Source of the DNA: Aphrocallistes beatrix
Lineage: Eukaryota; Porifera; Hexactinellida; Sceptrulophora; Aphrocallistidae
Direction of reading: 5' to 3'
Length of the DNA: 64,000 nt
Assembly (NCBI GenBank): GCA_963281255.1
Contig: OY725504.1
Span: forward strand, 2,976,001-3,040,000
Positions 32,067 to 45,700 of this stretch are shown piece after piece. The position numbers were made by a program, and so were the translations under genes. The notes under the pieces are model-generated. The model saw only the letters and a program-made list of their open reading frames with translations. It did not search any database and was not told the origin of the DNA. The number at the start of each line of letters is the position of its first letter. Position 1 is the stretch's first letter.

Positions 32067-35000
32067 GCAGAAATTTACATTATGATCCAATTCCATCAAC
32101 ATTGGAGGAATTTGATCAGAAAAATGGGATTGTGATCAGAAGAGTGGGATTTTGATCAGAAAATATGCGGAATTATGATGAGAAATATTGGGATTTTGAT
32201 CAGAAATGTCGGATTATGATCAGAAATTGTGTGGATTATTATCAGAAATGTCGGATTATGATCAGAAATGTCGGATTATGATCAGAAATTGTGTGGATTA
32301 TGATAAAAAATGTCGGATTATGATCAGAAATGTCGGAATATGATCAGAAATTGTGTGGATTTTGATCAGAAATGTCGGATTATGATCAGAAATTGTGTGG
32401 ATTATCATCAGAAATTGTGTGATTATGATCAGAAATTGTGTGGATTATGATCAGAAATGTCGGATTATGATCAGAAATTGTGTGGATTATGATCTGAAAT
32501 GTCGGGTTATGATCAGAACTTGTTTCGAGGAATAGTATTATACACTTATGCTGAAAATATCAAGTTTCTCCCATTTACCAATTCTTCAATCAATTCTCAA
32601 CAACACAAAAAAGCCCAAAAAAACCCAAAAACAAATCACAGGGGTCTCCACCCTTTATGCCTTGAGGGCCACATCATTGACTAAAAGTTTCATCGAGGGC
32701 CTCAACTTCCTCGATATGTATGCGAGATATTACGCTATAAGGCTATTTACTTTATTGGATTCAGAAAATTGATAAAATACTCCGAGGCCTGAAAAGAATC
32801 CTTTATAATGAAGGTATGAAACAAAAAAATAAAATGTCCGCCGACAGACCGATAGTGCAGCTCCGGGGCGAGATTACGTACGTAACGTACGCAATGTACG
32901 TACGTATGTCCGTACGCGCCAGCTCGAGATATCTAGCAGGCGGATTAACTTCAAATTCGGCATGCTATATCTCTATATGGTGTAGATGTGCACTACCGTT
33001 TTCTTTCGAAATTTCATGTTTTTATATGTATATACAGTCGACTCTCGTTAACACGTACACATTTGTACTCCTTATCCGGAGTACGTATTAACCGAAGTAC
33101 GTACATAGCCACATTTGTCCAAAATATTTAATATACATAGTGATAACTACGTGAGAGTATGAAATTGTACTTGTCAAATAGAGAACTCATTATCCATGTT
33201 GTATTAACGAGATTCGACTGTATTTTCATTGAGAAATATCTGTCTAGTATCTATCTACGTACATACTACGTACCATATTCAAAGGAAATCATGGATTTTG
33301 ATCAGAATTTGAGTGGGATTTTGATCAGAAAAACAACTGTGGAATTTGATCAGAAAATACGGATTTTGATCAGAATTTTGAAGGAGATTAAGATCAGAAT
33401 TTCGTAGTCGGATTATGATCAGAAATGTAGGAATATGATCAGAAATGTGGAAATAAGATCAGAATTGGCAATTTTGGAACAGAAATTTACATTCTGATCC
33501 AATTCCATCAACATTGGAGGAATTTGATCAGAAAAATGGAATTGTGATCAGAAGAGTGGGATTTTGATCAGAAAATATGCGGAATTATGATGAGAAATAT
33601 TGGGATTTTGATCAGAAATGTCGGGTTATGATCAGAAATTGTGTGGATTATTATCAGAAATGTCGGATTATGATCAGAAATGTCGGATTATGATCAGAAA
33701 TTGTGTGGATTATGATCAGAAATGTCGGATTATGATCAGAAATTGTGTGGATTATGATCTGAAATGTCGGATTATGATCAGAAATGTCGGATTATGATCA
33801 GAAATTGTGTGGATTATGATAAAAAATGTCGGATTATGATCAGAAATGTCGGAATATGATCAGAAATTGTGTGGATTATGATCAGAAATGTCGGATTATG
33901 ATCAGAAATTGTGTGGATTATGATCAGAAATGTCGGATTATGATCAGAAATTGTGTGGATTATGATCTGAAATGTCGGATTATGATCAGAAATTGTGTGG
34001 ATTATGATCAGAAATGTCGGATTATGATCAGAAATTGTGTGGATTATGATCTGAAATGTCGGGTTATGATCAGAACTTGTTTCGAGGAATAGTATTATAC
34101 ACTTATGCTGAAAATATCAAGTTTCTCCCATTTACCAATTCTTCAATCAATTCTGAACAACACAAAAAAACCCCAAAAAACCCAAAAACAAATCACAGGG
34201 GTCTCCAACCCTTTATGCCTTGAGGGCCACATCATTGAATAAAAGTTTCATCGAGGGCCTCAACTTCTTCGATATGTATGCGAGATATTACGCTATAAGG
34301 CTATTTACTTTATTGGATTCAGAAAATTGATAAAATACTCCGAGGCCTGAAAAGAATCCTTTATAATGAGGGTATGAAACAAAAAAATAAAATGTCGGCC
34401 GACAGACCGATAGTGCAGCTCCGGGGCGAGATTACGTACGTAACGTACGCAATGTACGTACGTATGTCCGTACGCGCCAGCTCGAGATATCTAGCAGGCG
34501 GATTAACTTCAAATTCGGCATGCTATATCTCTATATGGTGTAGATGTGCACTTCACCGGTTTTTTTCGAAATTTCATGTTTTTATATGTATATATTCATA
34601 TTTTCACACCTTTTAGTTAAAATTCAATTTTATGCTAGAAATAAGATCTCAACGACCATTGTAGGGTATTTCACATGTAGAATTCAATTCTTACATCATA
34701 GAACCCGAATTGTGAACAATTCACTGGGCATATGCATGTGTATATACTATATTTATGTGTATATTTTCACACCTTTTTCGTAAATCAATTTCGAATAAAA
34801 AAATCAATCATTGCTACTGATTAATCTCAGCGCTCATTTTTATTTCATGTACATTTCTCTCGCCCCGGAGCTGCACTATCGGTCTGTCGGCCGACATTTT
34901 ATTTTTTTGTTTCATACCCTCATTATAAAGGATTCTTTTCAGGCCTCGGAGTATTTTATCAATTTTCTGAATCCAATAAAGTAAATAGCCTTATAGCGTA

Positions 35001-35720
35001 ATATCTCGCATACATATCGAGGAAGTTGAGGCCCTCGATGAAACTTTTAGTCAATGATGTGGCCCTCAAGGCATAAAGGGTTGGAGACCCCTGTGATTTG
35101 TTTTTGGGTTTTTTTGGGCTTTTTTGTGTTGTTGAGAATTGATTGAAGAATTGGTAAATGGGAGAAACTTGATATTTTCAGCATAAGTGTATAATACTAT
35201 TCCTCGAAACAAGTTCTGATCATAACCCGACATTTCAGATCATAATCCACACAATTTCTGATCATAATCCGACATTTCTGATCATAATCCACACAATTTC
35301 TGATCATAATCCACACAATTTCTGATCATAATCCACACAATTTCTGATCATAATCCACACAATTTCAGATCATAATCCACACAATTTCTGATCATAATCC
35401 GACATTTCTGATCAAAATCCCAATATTTCTCATCATAATTCCGCATATTTTCTGATCAAAATCCCACTTTTCTGATCACAATCCCATTTTTCTGATCAAA
35501 TTCCTCCAAAGATGATGGAATTTGATCAGAATATAAATTTCTGTTCCAAAGTTGCCAATTCTGATCTTATTCCCACATTTCTGATCATATTCCTACATTT
35601 CTGATCATAATCCGACTACGAAATTCTGATCTTAATCTCCTTCAAAATTCTGATCAAAATCCGTATTTTCTGATCAAAATCCCATTCAAATTCTGATCAA
35701 AATCCATGATTTCGGTTCCA
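32067..35720. repeat. Direct plus inverted megarepeat built on a 'ggattatgatcagaaat' minisatellite
   Basis: Three large units: 32067-33032 (plus), about 33275-34600 (plus) and 34855-35720 (inverted). Each contains tens of copies of a 20- or 22-bp unit, 'ggattatgatcagaaatgtc' or 'ggattatgatcagaaattgt', then 'caggggtctccaaccctttatgcc' (hAT-like terminus), then 'ctgcactatcggtctgtc'. Units 2 and 3 form a hairpin arm pair with about 250 bases between. Open frames such as 33826-34092 are products of the repeat and are not genes. Confidence 0.8.
33035..33220. mobile_element. Complete 186-bp TA-flanked MITE
   Basis: Ends CAGTCGACTCTCGTTAA and the complement of TTAACGAGATTCGACTG, flanked by TA on both sides (33033-33034, 33221-33222). 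Inserted between two units of the minisatellite block. A truncated relative is at 23132-23262, and related phrases ('aagccgaagtacgt', 'ccgagtacgt') occur in the RICTOR intron near 40078-40110. Confidence 0.8.
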
Positions 35721-36110
35721 ACCATTACAAATTAGAACAAATTCCAGCTATCCGTACTATTGTTATAGTACTATGCGTACCTCGATTCAGGCAATCACTA
35801 TCAGGAGCATAGGTATGGGTGGGGATCGTATATTAGAAAGTACATTGCGCATGATCAGTTGACACATGCGCTGGGCATGAGCAATTATGACTGATAAGAT
35901 TCGCGTCACAAAGGAACAGTTAATTAAAAATAGAAATAAACAATCGAGTAATTTTAGGGAAGAATACAATCCCATAGGTCCGGTTGATAGGATCCGCTGC
36001 TTGGTCCGAGGCATTTAGTTAGAGATTGGATTTAAAATAACCCAAATGAGGCTTTTTGCTCGAAACACTCCCTGTAGAGATACAATTCAATGCAATGTGG
36101 TGGTTTTAGC

Positions 36111-36282
36111 GGTATGGTGGAAATAGTTCACTCAAAAACCGGAAATAGTTCAACTTTCCAAAAAAGGAAATAGTTCACATGAAAACCACCATTAATCCTA
36201 ATGCTAAAAAGTCGAACTATTTCCTAAATCTGCAATTCGAACTATTTCCTTTTTCGAAAAGTCGAACCATTTCCGCATTACC
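36111..36282. mobile_element. 172-bp MITE with 8-bp target duplication
   Basis: Inverted ends GGTATGGTGGAAATAGTTC and the complement of GAACCATTTCCGCATTACC are flanked by GTTTTAGC on both sides (36103-36110, 36283-36290). The interior repeats 'ggaaatagttca' in both directions. The superfamily is not certain; hAT-like or other 8-bp-duplicating types fit. Confidence 0.8.
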
Positions 36283-36394
36283 GTTTTAGCGACATTGATT
36301 CACACAACGTTTTAGAATAGTTTAGCTTAGAAATATGTTTATGTTTTGCATATTATGTGCAAAGTGATGATAGTTCATGCGCAATGAACTTTAT

Positions 36395-36600
36395 AATACC
36401 TCTGGGAATGGGAATCTCTGTGTATTCCCATATGGAATGGGAATGACTTTAAGCCTATGGGTATTCCCACATGTGGTTTCTGTGGGTTTCTGTGAGTTTT
36501 TGTGGGGCTTTTCCCACAGAAATCCTTTGGGAATGGGATGGGATGGGAATGGATATTGAAATTCCATTCCCACGGCAACCCTGCTGGGAATTGGTAGACC
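36395..36600. repeat. Repeat rich in 'gggaatggga' and 'attccca'
   Basis: Alternating 'gggaatggg' and 'tattccca' blocks with internal inverted complementarity lie just 115 bases before the RICTOR start codon. A shorter related piece is at about 14490-14525. It is probably a small element; a promoter role is possible but unsupported. Confidence 0.45.
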
Positions 36601-36714
36601 ATTATGATTAATATATGATAATAATTCTCGACAAATTATTTGTAGGGCCATGGCCCTACCAACTATGCCTATGACCATCTAACCTGATTTAATTTAGAGT
36701 TTATAGTTCTCTCA

Positions 36715-39700
36715 ATGACGAACGCAAATCTCAGTCACATCAAGCGTCTGAGTAGGGCAGAAGACTCTCAGGACCAGGATAGAATGGTGCGGTTTCCTTC
36801 CAACTCTCGGCTGTTACGGAAGAAGACACACCTTTTACAGAAGAAGACGCTCACTCTGAGAGAGAGCTTAGCTCAGCTGTTAGAACTGCATAAAAATGGT
36901 CCTCCCTTGGTACCCCCATCTGAGGACACACCTCCGCCAGATAATAATGCCACTACTTCCATTGACAGTTCCACTCAGGCCTCCACTGCCTTGGAGGAGC
37001 AGGTGAAGGAGCACATCTACCTCCTAGAGCGACTGTCCTACCTCCTGCGACTGGGCCCAGACAAGTCACAGTCGCTCTCGCTGGAGAGAGGCTTGGAGGA
37101 GTTGGTACACGCACTCCGACTCTCTTTGTGCTCGGAGTGGCCGACCATACGAGCGGCGGCTCTGCAGTGTCTCCGAGTGTTGCTACGCACTCCTGGGCTG
37201 GAGCGGGAGGCGTACAGGTACGCACACAACTGGGGCATGGACATCCTGATCACCCGGAGCTTGGACTCGGGACTGTTGGCGGGGGGGTACGACGTTGAGA
37301 TGGTGCAGGCCATGAGGCTGCTCTACCTGTTCGTACAGAAACACGCTTCTGAACTTTCTCTCCCCATCCTCGCATCTCTCGTGTCGATCGCGAGCTGTGC
37401 TAACAGTGAGAACAAAGTGTTTCGTACCTCCCTCGCCTTGTTGGCACTGCTGGCTACCAAGCAGCCTCAGGTGCTCAAGGAGACAGGTGGCCTGCGGACG
37501 CTGGTGCAGGGGGTACTCACCTGCTCCGATATGCACATGAACGAGAGTCTCATCTGTGCTGCGGTTAGTCTCCTCACACATCCTTCTACCCGAGCCACGG
37601 CCAACCTCCTCCACGAGTTCCAGCCGCTGCTAGCCCCCTTCACAGACCCGCACTATATCCCGCCCTTCTTCGAGGCCAACCGTAAGGACTCGCCAGCCGA
37701 AGTGGAGAGAGCGGAAGAACAGGCGCGCAAACAGGCCGTGTCGGCTTCCACCTGTGCGTTCACCTCTCTCTTCCTCAACTGGTCAGGAATGTTCGCGCTG
37801 ACTCAGAATTACGACAATTCCTCGTTGCGCGGTTTTCTAGAGATGTTACCGCTGGTCACTCCGCTCCAGCAGCACGCGATGTTGGACTCCCTGTACCGCA
37901 TCCTCCTCATCAACCCGCCCTCCACCTCCAGTCTCAGCCAGCTGTTCGACACCCTCCCCTCCAGCGACTCCTGCGATCGCCGCACGCGCTCGCTCGTGTG
38001 TCCCTTCTACCAGGGACAGGCCTCCCTCTTGGAGGACTGGGTGGCCTACGAGTCGGAGATGTCGATGCCTAACGTCTGCAAGAGTCGGACGGACCTGGCC
38101 CTCTGCTACCGTGTCCTCAACATGTCCATCCTGCTGGACCAACACGTGCTGGTGCGATTGTTAGAAGTGTCCTTGCGCGCGCCAGAACCAGTCATCGTCA
38201 AAGCCATCATCCTGGCCAAGGAGATCCTGCTCACGGTCCAGAAACTGTTCCCCATCGGACTCGATATATCCGAGGAGATGGACACTTCCATTAATAACTT
38301 CCTTAAGAACGAGACGCGGGGAATGCATTCTAAAGTGGTGCTTCTCTTGCAGCGGCTCTACCTCATGGAGCGGGACACTTCGGACGATCGGTTCAGTCGG
38401 TTCCTGCTGCTCCTGGTGAAGCCCCCGCGGATACAGCTCCTCTCTACCCTCCCAGGGAGCAAGGGGGAGGAGACAGGCCTGCTTCTCTCCATCGAGCAGA
38501 TAGCAGAGGGGATCAACCAGGTAGGACTGAAGGGATACCGGCGCTGGGACTGGATGAAGATAAACGCTACCTTCACCACGTTACGCCCTACCGCTGCTGC
38601 CGTGCAGAAACTGAATGAGACCCGTCTGATCCAGACTCTGATTGACTTCTTCCTGCCCTCGAAGAATACTTTCAATCGCATTCCTTTGAAGGCTGAATTC
38701 GATCACTTCGTACAGGCCGGAATCAATCTGATCTCTTTCCTCATTTGCTCTGCAATGACTGTGAAACTGAATCCGTTTCTAAATGAGTTATTTCTTGAGC
38801 TGAGGTTAACACTGAGAGATCACTCGGATACAAAGTACGTCATGAACGAACGATCGATGGAATCCACTCAGACACAGGCCTACTTCCTCTTCCTTGGTCA
38901 CGTGGCACACCTTAACTCAACTCTACTTACTGATTTGGGATATCCTGCTCTGCTATTTGACTTGTTCATCAACCGTCCACCGAACAAGATACTCGTGAAG
39001 CTGCTACTACCGACACTGGTCTACTATGGTTCTGCTGCGATGCAGTCTTACTCGCTGCTGCAGGCAGCTGCCATGACGAATGAGTGTCAAGAGACGCGAG
39101 TCTACTGTATCAAATTCCTCCGCACGCTGCTCCGATGTCAGAAGAGTGCCTTCTCTTCTCACGGGATCAGGATCCTCACTCTACTGCTCTACGATGACTG
39201 CTCTGCTGCGAGAGAGGAGGCGATTAAGGTGAGCGCTGTTCTTCTATAGTTGTATGATACTATTCAACCTAGGTTATCCGAACAACTTGGTTTCTCAGCC
39301 CTGAAGAAACTTAGATAACTTTCAAACCAGTGTTGCCAGGTGAGATGTCTAGCATGTACATGGCAAGTTCATGCGTACAGCATTACATGTTCTTGCAAAT
39401 TTCTTGCCAAAACTCAAAAGTTTATGCCAAGTTCATGCTAAAAGAAAAAGTTCATGAAAATGGTCAAATCTATGAAAAATACGATCTACTCATCTTTCAG
39501 ATTATTTGAGCGTTTTATAATGTGTTAGTCTCTCACAAACTTAATTAACCACTTAGCGATGTTCTATTTTTAGCATATTTGACCTAATAACGTCATGCCT
39601 CATGATCACTGGTATTCATGACGTCATTAGCGACTTAATTCAAATTGTAATTGGTTTTTAGGTCCTGGATGAAGCTTGTGAGATCACGAAACATCTAATC

Positions 39701-42700
39701 ACGTTCTCTTCCTTGAAACCTCAGATCTCACACTTGTCATTACCAGGCTACCTCCTCTTCATCCGTCTCTTCTCGTTGGAGGACAACTTCCAGCTCTTCA
39801 TATCTGAGCGCGTGCTCTACCAGGAAGTGAGGAAGTGGGAGCTTAAGAAGAATGTGGAGTATGTGGAGCTGGTGGAGAGAGTGGTGGCGGAGGGATTCAC
39901 GAGGTTTGTAGATTCTCGACCGGGAGAATTCAAGAGGAGATCCACCGTCCCAGAGATTGAGCTAGCCAAGAAGCAGGTATGGACACTTCTCATTGGTGCT
40001 ACGTACACCGGGAGGGTTGATAATACACAGGAATCTATATATTAAATGAATTTCGGTTCAGAGAAATGAGTACGTACTAAGCCGAAGTACGTCTTATCCC
40101 GAGTACGTGCTAACCGAGTTCTACGATATGTATATACGTATCCATCTATCTATATATACGTATCTATCTATCTATATACGTATCTAATTGATTGAAGAAA
40201 CTGCCAGGCACAGAAAGCTGATTTTTGGCATGTGGGAGTATTTTGGCTATGGCTCCACTAAGTTCTGACCTCAGACGAAAATGTCGACTCATCATGGAAT
40301 TATGACGTCATTGTCACATTTTTTTTATTGGTGCGAAAATAATACCACGATTTGGGTCACGATTTTTTCGTTGGTTAACACTACGGCCAAGCTGAGTTAC
40401 TCCAAGGTCTCAACCTTAAAACCAAACCCTGTGCGTAGGTGTTCGTACCAGTTCACCTGTATGGACAGCTGGCCGCCCACTTCGAGGGCTGCAACTACAT
40501 CAAGACGGAGAGTCTGCTGGACCCGCTGATCGACACGATCAAGAAGCAGAGGCTGGACGATTCTAGAGATGTGCTGGAGATGAAGGCGGCCGTCTGGGCG
40601 CTCGGACATATCGGGTCTCAGAACTGCGGGGTAGAACTGCTCATCGAAGAGAATCTCATCGGTTGGTTGCTTATTTCCTTGTCTCTCTGCATTCTATATA
40701 CCTTATTTACTCGAATAGTAGCAGGTCCTCGAATAATCGCCCCCCCCTCTCCCCCCAAAGAGGGTGCTGAAATTTTTTGCTACTCCTTAGAATCTAGTTT
40801 CTGAAATTATTCCCTCCTACCAAGTATCCAATGACTCGTGCTGTTATATTCATTGAAAGTTTCAAATTGATAATCGCCCTGGCTACTTTTCTAGACACAG
40901 CTATCAACTCATTTTCCTCTCTTGCAAACTCATTCATATCGTTCAATTGTTTTTAACTGAGATAGAATGAGCTAACATTTTCTCTTGCTTATCACTCCCG
41001 CAGAGGACCTGGTAGACATGTGCTGCAACTGTCCAGTTCTCTCCATCAGAGGCACCTGCTTCTACGCCATCTGCCTGATAGCCAAGACTTCCTCCGGGTC
41101 CGACACTCTCTCCGCGCTAGGCTGGGTGTCAGTGAGGCACGGGAACGAGACGAGATGGCCGCTCGTGCACGACTCCCTGAGGCAGATTACCAGCATGCTG
41201 GACCAGGACTCCAGAGACGATGTCTCTCTCAGTGCGAAGTACGGCTCTCTCAAGAGTAGTCGTGCTGCAAAGGTTGAATCTCTGTCAATCCCGGAGAAAT
41301 CTGAGTTTGAGTTTTTCCCTTCTACAAAAGGCGGGACTCCGATTTATCGTAAGCCCTCTCCAGAACCCATTCCCTCCAAAGTTGAGGTTCCCCCTTTCGA
41401 GACCAGCAAGAGTCTCTCATCCATCCTCTCGAGGGGCAGGTCGAATAGCTCGTTTAGCTTGGGACAGGATTCCCGAATTCTTGCTATTAACCCGAACCTA
41501 TCCAAGGCTTACATCGGTCTGGCCATTCCCGTCCAGCGAGAAACGATCATTCAGATTCCACCCGACATCCCCGCTAATGTCCCGACTTTCTCTCCCCTCT
41601 CCTCTGCCAACGAGCTGAACTGGGAGATGAAGAGAGACCCAAACAAGATCCAGATTGTAGTGATGGACACGACTGGGAAGTTCAGACACAGAACGCACAC
41701 TGGAGACTCTGCCTTCTCCAGTCAGAGTGGGATTACCAGCGGCTCTCCTAGCGTCCTAACGGTGAGTGGCTGTGCCGTAACGTAACGCTATGGTATTTCT
41801 ATAGCTACTACAGTCTAAACAGGTTTTTCTTGGTGGAAGTGTTAACATATGAATATACACTTATAAATGAAATTTCGTGAAAAATATTGATGGTGCACAC
41901 CTACACCATAAAGAGATCCTACATGCGAAATTTAGTAAAAATCGGACAGTTAAATTTCGCAGTAGCGCGCTTACTGATATATATACGCCGTCCATGCCAT
42001 AAAGGCATCTCTCTACCCAGGAACTGCACTAAAAACGATAGTAAGAAAAATATGATGGAAATTAATATAGATTTGGTATTTTACAGCATAAAATAGTAAG
42101 AAAAAACGATTTAAGTAAGGAAACCCTGGTTTTAACTGTAGTTATATTGCATATTTAGAAGAATAAATCTACATATTTATTTTTACCACACTTTTCTCGG
42201 CCATTCAGGGTGATACATTATTTGAGGAAGTGACCAGCGGCCGTATTCACTAAGAACTTAAGACCGATCTTAAGATCGATCTTAGTGCTTAAGTCTTAAG
42301 TTCGATCTTAAGTCGTATTCACTAAGAATGGTATTCACTAAGATTTAAGTTCGATCTTAAGACCGAACTTAAGACCGAACTTTAAGCAACCTAGGGAGGT
42401 GTCTTAAGTATTGGAATTTATTCGATTTTCACTAATTACTCCATAAATGTTGTTCAAACTTACTTCTATCGAACATTTAATCTACCTTGATTGATATTAG
42501 ACTTCAAATAAAATTTAAATATTTAAAAAACATTTCTCCTTATTGTGTGTAACATCGCAACATGTATCACATGCTATATTCGTGGCAAATTCTTTTTGGA
42601 TTTGTATGAATAAACAAACATACATTCTTTGATCATATAATCATTCTAATATGCACAATTATAGAGACAGGCTTTATATATTGATTCACATGACTGATAA

Positions 42701-45700
42701 TAATCACTTTGATCCTATTTTCCTATTCACAATGATTTTTTCAGTCTCTGACGTTTCAATCTATAATAGTCCCTCTGCTCTTCATCAACCTGCTGTAATG
42801 GAAGTAAGTCTACAGCCTTCAAGAGTTCGACCGAATCATCTTGCTCATCAACAGTTCGCCTTCTCTTCCGACTTTTCTTTGATGGCTTACGAGTATATAT
42901 TGTCGGGATTTCAACTTCTGGAGACTCTAAAATTGGAGTATCTTCAAATTCAACAGGACCTGCAGCTGATACTGTTGATGCTATTGGAATTTCATTGTTC
43001 TCAGCTGGTGCTTTGAAAAAGATCAGCAGCACCTGTAATTCCGCTAAAAGCAAGGGTGTTTTGAAACATCTCTGTTACCCGATCTGCAGAGTCAGAAATA
43101 CTTCTATCTGCTGATATAATTGCATGTCCTCGTCTTCTACCTGTCCAGCAGTGTTTGTACCCCCTCCAGTCTTTCTGGCTTCCTGTCTTTGTCAGCAGAA
43201 TTCCTGAGCCTCTCAAAATCTCACCTGCTGATTCAATTTCATTAATGAGACTGCACTCTTCTTCTCTGGTCCAATTTGCTTTGCGGGATTTGTCCATTTG
43301 GTTTGGTATTGTTAATGCAAGTACTCAGCAGCAATTTATATACACGAGAGGACGCCGACTTACCATAACCACTAATGACACCAATTATTTTCGTAACACC
43401 AAATGACGCAGAAATTTTACCGTCGATAGAGTTCACTTTATTGTACTTCTCATATCCAGTGTTTATACTTTGTTTTAGAGAGGTTTTCATGTTACAATAT
43501 ATAAAGACACGTCGTTTATATGTTTTGTTTAATATAATATTATGAATCCATGAGGTATAACTTGTGCTCTTTGATAGCTCTTCCTTTGATATTGACTAGT
43601 GTAGAATAATTATAGATTACATGCATAAAACATTGAATTTTCATAATAGAATTCAAAGTTAAAACAAAGATTTCACCACAGATATGTAAGAGACTCACTA
43701 GCAGGCATTCCAGGCGGTACAACTACATAGATAGAAGCTATGTCATACAGGAGTGGGTTAATCAATCTTCTTTGCTCCTAATATTGACATTAATTACCCC
43801 AATTTTGAACAAAAAGAAGAAATATAGTTTATTTTCACTAGATCAATAATAAATGACCACTTACCATTACAAATATTATAGTTCAGTTTTGTATTTGATT
43901 AGTATAATGCTATATTCTAATCATATTAACCCTAACGTTATTTCTAAGTTCTATCTTAAGATCGATCTTAACTAAGATCGATCTTAAGATCGATCTTAAT
44001 TCTTAGTGAATAGCTCTAAGTTCGATCTTAAGATCGATCTTAACTAAGATCGATCTTAAGACTTAAGATCGATCTTAAGACTTAAGATCGATCTTAGTGC
44101 TTAAGATCTTAGTGAATACGGCTGCAGATTTCTTGATTTGTTTAAATCAATTTGCCTGAATTTAAAACTTTCTTCCATTTCGTGTCATCTGTCTCATAAC
44201 TAAGACAGTTCGTTAGAATATTTCTAACTGATTCCGAATTGAATTTACCTTCACACTCCCATCTTGTACACAGGTACCTAGCCATTCTCCTTACAAGAAG
44301 ACTTCCATTACTCCTCGACCCGAGCACACCTCTACAACTCCGAAAGATTTGCAAACGCCTCCATCAGGAACCAGCGACATGTCTGGTTCTGCCACTGTGA
44401 CGAGTGAGAATGTCATTGATTCTGTGTCTCAGCTTGGTAGCAATCTCTCCATCGAGAGTAAGCGCAACAAACTGCTCAATATGAAAGCTAAACACCCACA
44501 CCTGTTCACTGATCTTCAGACATATCTACAAGTAAGATTGCATTTAATGATACTTGTCAACTATTCTATAAGTTTAGTACTTACTTGTATTACATTTTCC
44601 CACATTCGTAACCAGAACACTCGTTTAATATACTTGAATTGGAAATCACTCTTTAATATTCGTCTCCCAAAGAATGTGTTAATATTTGTTAGAATAATTG
44701 TATCGCTTCAGTAGTTCTGCAGACGTGATTGTGGAAGAGAAATGCGGTGGCTATGCGATCCAGTTGGGGTGCGAGAGTTAGACCCATTGGAATTATTTGG
44801 TTGCCCAAGTGGTAAATGACTATATCTCCGTAGTAGTTTTCGCTTATTTGATTGCGATAGGGAGTAGTGTGAGAATTACTGCAATATTCTGCGACTTTTA
44901 AATTTTTATTTACATATTAATAAATAAATAATATTCTAGGAATTTCAGTATTTTGATGCGCGAAATGGACTTATTTTTCAAATATCTTCAAGATTACATG
45001 TTCTATGCTCCAGGTTGTCAACATACTGTCTAATTACCGATTCACGTTGGCTAACAGAAAGTTCACTCAAGCTCTTTTCGATCAGAATGTATTTGACTGT
45101 TTGTTTGAGAACCTAGGCGGGAGTACAGAGCGTAGCTCTCCTGGAGAATTAGCTAGCAAGAGCCTCACCCCCGACCTCTCTGATCCTACTCGCGACTCCA
45201 ATAATCTGAAGGTAGATACAGTAGAACCTCGATAATCCGACACTGTTTCATATCCCAATGAGCTTCGTACCATGCAATTTGTACTGCATAATCCTACAAT
45301 CTGGCAACCCAACACTTTTTTTCATAATGCTGGTTCCACTATATAGCGCAGCCTTGGATTTTATTAATTGGGACAAGTCTAATGGTTCCCATACATAAAA
45401 GCTAATACTATATTTCATCGCTTAATCGAGACAAAATATCCGGAACCAAAGTGTCCCGATTAAGTGGAGTCACCTGTATAATATACATACAAGGTCTTCT
45501 TATTAAGATGTATTATAATGAGCTATTTGTGATACATTATATACAGCTACAGTCAACTCCGCTCTATTGGGACAAATCTCTAGAAACCGAATATTTCCCA
45601 TACTTAGAAACTGAAAATTTTCAAATTTCACAGTATATAAGATTAATTTTGCTGCTGTCCCTATCGCTGTTACTCATGTTCATAGGTGGCGGAGGAGCCA

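Noticed and set aside
33826-34092. Repetitive 88-codon ORF
   Set aside because: It is a translation of the 'gattatgatcagaaat' satellite, whose 42-base double unit happens to be divisible by three; neighbouring units break the frame.
36953-38681. Several antisense ORFs opposite RICTOR exon 1
   Set aside because: They are shadows of a GC-rich coding exon with clear Rictor homology on the plus strand.
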